DNA of 35,608 nucleotides from Parachlorella kessleri (taxonomy: Eukaryota > Chlorophyta > Trebouxiophyceae > Chlorellales > Chlorellaceae). Under the pieces are notes generated by a model. The model did no database searches. It was not told the DNA's origin and was given only the letters and a program-made list of their open reading frames with translations. Below are positions 30,701-35,608 of this stretch, piece after piece. The DNA lies in contig BBXU01000370.1 in the NCBI GenBank assembly GCA_001598975.1, positions 1-35,608 on the forward strand, written 5' to 3'. A program made the position numbers and the translations under genes. Position 1 is the first letter of the stretch. Every line of letters starts with the position of its first letter.

Positions 30701-33700
30701 TGATATGCCCTTCCTGCCCCCTAGCAGCGGCCCTCAGCCCAGCAAGCCCTGGCGCACCCCTGGCTAGCGGGGGGCACCCGCCAGGAGCGAGCCGCTGGCA
30801 CCCCTTTGGACAAGTCGGTGGTGCAGCGGCTGCAGCGCTTTGGACGGTCGGGTCTGTTCAAACGTACCGTGCTGCAGCACATTGCGCAGGTGGGTGGATA
30901 GGGAGCGAGGGACGGGCCTTTGAGTGTGATGTGTGTCACTGGTTCACACCCAACCCCTGGGTAGGCAGGAAGAGGGAGGGGGTGAGTCTTTGACATGTGT
31001 GGCTTAATGTCGCTTTTCTTGCTTGGTGATGGCCGGGTGGCATGCCAGCGAGAGGGGATGATAGCTCAGAATTGGCTGCGGCATCTGCGCGATGCCCTGT
31101 CAGTTTGCCCGGTGAGTCCCCATGCACTTTCCGCATATACATGATCGCTGCAGCGCAAACCAGAGAATGCATGTCAGTGCGAGGAATAGCAGTGAGCCAC
31201 TCGCATGGCCAGTGCAGGACCTGGTGTCCATGCACTTTTCTGTGGAGCCTTCCACCCACGGTGGCGGTGTCTTCCGGGAGCGCTCCTTCCGAGGGGGGCA
31301 GCTCTACAGGGAGCTGTCGGGCCATGGCGGCTCGCTCTATCGGGAAGGCTCCCGCCGTGGGGGTCAGCTGCTAAGAGAGATGTCCCTGCGCGGGGGCAGC
31401 GCCTTCCTTGAGGGGCGGGCCGTCGGTGATTCAGCGCATGAGGGCATTAGGAGTTTGAGCCTCGCGGCTGGCGACTCGCTGGATGGGAAGCCACAGCCGC
31501 CCGTCAGCCAGGATGGGCAACAAGCTGGGGGCAAGCGGCAACAGCAGGAGCAGCAGCAGCAGCAGCAGCAGCAGGAATGTGGTGAGGAGCAGCCTCCCAA
31601 CAGAGCCACGAGCAGCGCAGTGGAGCGCTCTGTGCGGTCTGGGTCCGCTTTCCTAGAGAAGTCCCTGCGAGGAGGGAAGGCCTTCCTGCAGAGGACTTTC
31701 TCCACCGGTTCAGCCTTGTCGCGTGCTGGATCAACGATGGATGCCAGCATGTAAGCCCAAACTAGCTGCTGCACGTGTGCAGCATAGGTGTGTGTGGAGG
31801 TGGTGGTGGTGGCGCTACCCATGAGGCTGTTAGATTTGCATAATGTGAGTATGACCCCGAGAAGTCTTTGTGAGCCAGCGGACGTGTGGAGATTCGCCCT
31901 GGGTAGCTTGTTTGTGCTGCAACCCAAATTAATCACAGTTGGAGCCCTTGCAACCAACCTGACTTGCTTGAAACCTAGCACCAAATGGCTTCTTCCCGTT
32001 ACCTTATCCACTTGGTAAAGCGTGGGTATGTCCTTGACTTGGGCAATGCCCCTCCACAATGACAGATATTGCGCCATGGCCTGGCGGTGTTTCCTGTAGA
32101 TACCTCCCGGTTGCAACGCCCTACTCCCGGCGCCTGGCAGAGCTGTGGGATCAGATGGGCCTCAAGTCAGGTGCGGTGTTGACACTCCCATCCATCTTCC
32201 ATGTGCTGTTGCTGAGGGTGGCAGGCAATCCCAACAAAGAGAAGGTAGGGTTAGTTTGTATGGAAAGAGCTGGATGCTGATGTGCACTGGATGTGTCATT
32301 AGCGGCATGCCTGCCTCCGCCTCAGGCCTGCCACCATACTGCATCCTGGATCACCAATAAACCTGCCGTCTTGCTGGTTGTGCAAGACCTGGTGACTAGT
32401 TTCGTGGCGCTGCTTCCTTCCCAGCCTGTCCAGCTTGTAGATATGGGAAGTGGGTGAAGGCTGAAGGCATGCACAAATACAACCTGATAGTGCAGGTGAC
32501 AAGGTTGACCGGATGGAGCTAACCAAGGCTTTGAAAGGGATCGGCTACCGAATCACAGAAGAGGAGGGGACAGAGCTCTTCAATGTCCTGGACACAGACA
32601 AGTGAGTCCTAGGTCAGGGGGCCTGCCCGTGGCTGGAGCAGGCTCTGGGCGCTGAAGCTTGCAAGTGGGTGTCGCGTGTGGTGGGGTGCACATGTCGGGT
32701 GGAATGCAGCGTTGGAGCCTTCAAGCTTCCACTATACCATGGTGCTCTTTGGCCAGGGAAGGGCGAAGGGTCTCCCAGCGTTACTCCGGGTGGGTCCGAG
32801 GGTCGGGTTCTGCGCTGCGTCACCACTGAAGGTGACAGGGCCGAAGCACAGCCCGGCAGGACAGCTTTCCTGCCTGTCTCCGTACTGCAGTCAGGGCAAG
32901 CTGGGCCGTGCTGAGTTTTCAGCGGGGCTCATGGACTGGAAGGCTTTCCAGGTTGGTGGGAGCACAGCCACCTGCACCTCGCTTGTTGGGTTCTCACAAA
33001 CTGCTCCACTGCAAGCCTGCAGAGGGCAGAGGCCTTGGTGTCTCTAGTGTCCGGCTTCGTGCTCTAGTTACCCGTGAAGAAGTGTGACAATCAAAGCCCC
33101 TTACGCTTTGCACATGTATCTGGCCTGCTGAGTGGCTTGCACAGAAGCGCTGCAGATGCATGCATGACTGCCAAGTGTCGGTTGACATGCTGGCGTTGCC
33201 TCGCCAACTGACAGTATCAAGCATCGGGAAGTCTGGCTGCCTCTGGACGACTTCGCAGGACACTTACAAGGACCGCTGGCTGGAGTCGGTGAGGCGTGTG
33301 TTTGCCGAAATAGACACCGACGGCAGCGGCACCATCACTGCAGATGAGATTGCCTCCAGCATCGGCACCCACCTGTCGCCATACGAGGTGAGCGCTGCCG
33401 ATCCATGCATGGTGCATCGTGCCCCGGGCGTGTCCATGTTTACCCCTCAGCAAGGACTGCTCCTTTCCTGCTTCAGGCATGCCGTATGCAGGCTGTAGCA
33501 CGGTGCATGCTAGCCAGAAAATGGCCAGATCCGGCGCCCCCCCCCCCACCCCCCACCCCCACTCCCCACCCCCCCAACTTGGTGCCTCCGTGTGCCTAGC
33601 CTTGCTGCAAGTTGCTCAAGTACCCTCAGCAGGGAGTTCGCAGATCTACACCCCACCCAACAAGCACACGATGCCTCCACACATGCTGCCTTGGTCTTGC

Positions 33701-34493
33701 TGTCTCATGGGCAGGTGGATGCTGCCGTGCACCTGGCCTTGCTGGAAGCCGCTGGGGGCGCGCAGCAGGGGGAGGGCGCACCACATATCGATTTTGACCG
33801 CTTTCTGGAGCTACTGAGGGGCGGAGACGAGTCGCTTGACTACTTTGACGACAGGTGCCGTACAGCTGCCCAAGTCAGAACCAGCTTTAAGGATGTGCAG
33901 GGCACCCTACCGTGTATGATTGTGTGCGGAATGCGGTGGCATAGCATCTGGGTCCACCTGTCCAGGCAGTTGGGAAGGGGGGCGTGCTTCAAGCTCTTAG
34001 CTCTGCTGCCTGGGGCCGCACGTGGGTTTGTGCTGGCATATGGTTACTCGGCACCTGGACCTTCAGCATAGGAAAGCAGGAAATGCTCGAGATTGTGAGC
34101 GGTGAAGGATGGATCCAAGGGTGCATAGACGTGGCTTGTCATTGCTAAAGGCAGGACAGGCCTCATGGTCCTGATCAAGCGCCTGATCCTGCTGAAGATG
34201 TCCATGGCAGCCATGCCCAGCTTGCCGTTCCCAGCCGCACTTTTTTGGAAATCAGGCTGCCCCTGGCCAGCCTATGGAAGGTATAACCAAGGCTAATTTG
34301 CTCGTGCCATCTCATGGATCCTAAAGTGCAGAGGTGACACTCGCGCTTGATTTGCAGACTGAGCAACCACACCAGCCGGCGCAACACACGTGACTTGAGT
34401 GATGCGGCGGCGGCGGCGCTGGGCAGAAGGGAGACCAGTAGGAAGCAACCGCAGCGCAGCAACAATGGCGGCTGCTCATGTTGTGTACAGTGA
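27784..34493 (+). CDS. Calcium-dependent protein kinase (CDPK) with repeat insertion and CaaX-like end
   Basis: Exons: 27784-27928, 28139-28287, 28798-28899, 29169-29250, 29441-29564, 29764-29910, 30351-30459, 30728-30889, 31049-31111, 31218-31750, 32100-32170, 32496-32601, 32891-32951, 33259-33387, 33715-33854, 34155-34280 and 34358-34493; 794 residues. Kinase: glycine loop GKGGNG (33-38), Lys55, HRDIKPEN (154-161), DFG (177-179), APE (204-206), then RPSAQQALAHPWL closing the domain and a VVQRLQRF...VLQHIAQ junction. A ~180-residue insertion (362-539) then separates the junction from the EF-hands. EF2 (595-606) and EF3 (637-648) have canonical loops; EF1 and EF4 are degenerate. CDPKs phosphorylate Ser/Thr when Ca2+ binds their EF-hands. 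The kinase starts only 32 residues from Met1. MGPRKG is a poor myristoylation site. The last residues are CCVQ, a CaaX-like box. The exon at 34155-34280 is the least certain; intron 7 is GC-AG. Confidence 0.87.
30460..30461 (+). other. GC donor splice site of CDPK intron 7
   Basis: Exon 7 ends CTTCAG and the intron begins GCACGT. The GT four bases later would give the wrong phase. The GC site joins KDPLQ to RPSAQQALAHPWL, the invariant end of the kinase domain. Confidence 0.85.
31257..31421 (+). repeat. Five tandem 33-bp (11-residue) coding repeats in the CDPK
   Basis: Five consecutive 11-residue units, residues 375-429, have the form (R/H)GGxxxREx(S/R) plus one residue, for example RGGQLYRELSG and HGGSLYREGSR. 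The DNA copies have diverged at synonymous sites, so the repeat is kept at protein level rather than being a fresh slippage product. Two more units, diverged (RSGSAFLEKSL and RGGKAFLQRTF), follow at 31635-31700. Confidence 0.9.
31551..31574 (+). repeat. In-frame CAG run coding polyglutamine in the CDPK insertion
   Basis: Eight consecutive CAG codons (residues 473-480), preceded by more Gln and Glu codons. An uninterrupted trinucleotide run is prone to length change. It lies between the two blocks of 11-residue repeats. Confidence 0.9.
31635..31700 (+). repeat. Two further, diverged 11-residue repeats in the CDPK insertion
   Basis: Residues 501-522 read RSGSAFLEKSL and RGGKAFLQRTF. The fifth unit of the first block (RGGSAFLEGRA) is the closest relative, suggesting these arose by copying from that end of the array. 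Confidence 0.8.
33537..33583 (+). repeat. C-run tract in CDPK intron 14
   Basis: Runs of five to thirteen C broken by single A or T. It lies in the intron 33388-33714. The opposite strand is G-run rich and quadruplex-prone. Non-coding. Confidence 0.8.
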
Positions 34494-35608
34494 AGCTGCA
34501 GGGCGGCTACACCATAGATGGGCTGATACCGGTCAGGTGGGAGGCAGAAGTGGGTTGTGGTAAAGGAGTGCCCTCACTGCTAACCCCGAGTGCTGCCTGC
34601 TTTGAGTTGGGTGCCTGTCATGCAGGACATCCTAGTCAGGTGAGCATAGATGGTGTAAGCTGTTTTTAGTATGGGTGGCAGGTAGTGCGAATAGGAAGTG
34701 AGAGCTGGGCTGTACTAACAGAGCTGTTCTCTTGTATTTACGGGTTGTTAGCGGTGGTAGCTCTGCGACGTCAAGACAGGCAGGGTGAACTGCAATGACA
34801 GCCTAGCTGCATGCTTTACTGTGTTCACCAGACAGTGCGGCCAGTAGGGCACAGTCGGTTATGCGTTGTGACTTAGATTGATGATGGAAATGTATGATTG
34901 AAACTCGCTGGTGGCAAGCCCCATGTACATTAGCTAATGCCTTGACAAGCAAGGATTTACTACCATCTGCTGCTTGAGGTGTCAAAGGGGTGGACTCTGC
35001 AGCGCATTGCTTGTATGTTGCCAGCTAACTGTTGCACTGAACTGATATAAATTGCAGCATTGATATAGGGTTTTGACCTGGACCTGTTGTATGTCAGCTG
35101 TGACCCGCTATCAACCACATGGACATGCCTCTCCTGGTAATACCTGATCGTTCTGGGCTGTGCTACTAGCCGCGTGCGCGCCGACAGCCAACCTTTCTTA
35201 GGTATTTGGGGTGGCGGTTTTTAGCTGGGCTAATGTCCACCCAACAACCTAGGACCTCGCTGACACCTATCAGTTGGAGTTCCGAAGAGGGTGGAGCTCC
35301 CCCGGTGTCAAGAGCTCTGTCTATGCAGAGGACCAGCGCATACTCAAACGTAACCTCATCTTGAGCTTAGCATTTTTGCCAGAGGGTCACTGACGAGTCA
35401 CAAGGTGCACCGGCTACTCCATGCAAAACTGTACAAGATACCTACTGGCTCAGAACTCAGGCAAGACCCCAGGAGCAGATCTGCATTCAGCCCAGCCGTC
35501 AGTACAGCTGTACCCTATCTAACCTCTGTTCGCACTACCTGCCACTCTTACCAAGGAGATATCTGCCATTCCCGGACAACACCAGCCACGCTCCGTCTAA
35601 ACACTCAT
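34494..35608. other. Right-edge stretch beyond the CDPK, no gene recognised
   Basis: The first part is the CDPK 3' UTR. Beyond about 34660 I find no domain. One 46-codon open stretch at 35253-35393, starting after an acceptor-like CCTAG and ending in TGA, has somewhat coding-like content, but nothing joins to it within the window. I do not call it a gene. Confidence 0.5.
34654..34658 (+). terminator. Candidate polyadenylation signal (TGTAA) of the CDPK gene
   Basis: A plus-strand TGTAA about 160 bases after the TGA at 34491-34493, a typical distance for green algae. It also supports this stop codon as the true end. Confidence 0.5.

Noticed and set aside
31364..32116. 250-codon minus-strand open frame with poly-Cys
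   Set aside because: Antisense shadow of the CDPK repeat exon; the cysteine run is the CAG run read backwards.
35253..35393. 46-codon open stretch after an acceptor-like CCTAG, ending in TGA
   Set aside because: No upstream exon on the plus strand joins to it, there is no recognisable domain and the length is within chance. Could be a last exon, but unsupported.

Overview
The window looks like nuclear DNA of a chlorophyte green alga, probably of the Chlamydomonadales or a close relative. The genes are cut into many short exons by GT-AG introns, with a few GC-AG introns. Codons lean to G/C at the third position, several genes have a TGTAA element 60-440 bases after the stop, and one gene is an OPR-RAP protein, a family greatly expanded in green algae. 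I saw no bacterial operon structure, no rRNA, no convincing tRNA, no CRISPR array and no transposase or reverse transcriptase. All gene models below were built by hand from splice sites, reading phase and family motifs. Each closes in frame, but none has transcript support.

Layout. Six genes lie on the minus strand and one on the plus strand. From left to right they are: (1) a secreted right-handed beta-helix (pectate lyase superfamily) protein, 6263-1478; (2) an OPR-RAP organellar RNA-binding protein, 9763-7320; (3) a 15-exon gene, 18418-10854, whose model joins an N-terminal DysF (peroxin/ferlin) domain to a class 3, sn1-specific diacylglycerol-lipase-like domain; (4) prefoldin subunit 6, 20597-19446; (5) a small conserved acidic protein of unknown function, 23104-20966, with a 15-base micro-exon; (6) a SKA3-like kinetochore protein, 27365-23555. 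Divergent from gene 6, with 418 bases between start codons, is (7) a calcium-dependent protein kinase (CDPK), 27784-34493. It carries an unusual insertion of 11-residue repeats and a C-terminal CaaX-like tetrapeptide. About 1.2 kb at the left edge and 1.1 kb at the right edge hold no gene I can recognise.

The genes do not form a pathway; this is ordinary eukaryotic gene order with unrelated neighbours. The points most worth a second look are the DysF-lipase fusion, which also has tryptophan where these lipases normally have a catalytic histidine; the CDPK insertion, whose repeats each contain a CDPK-type phosphorylation consensus; the CaaX end of that kinase; the SKA3 assignment; and three GC-AG introns that reading phase requires.
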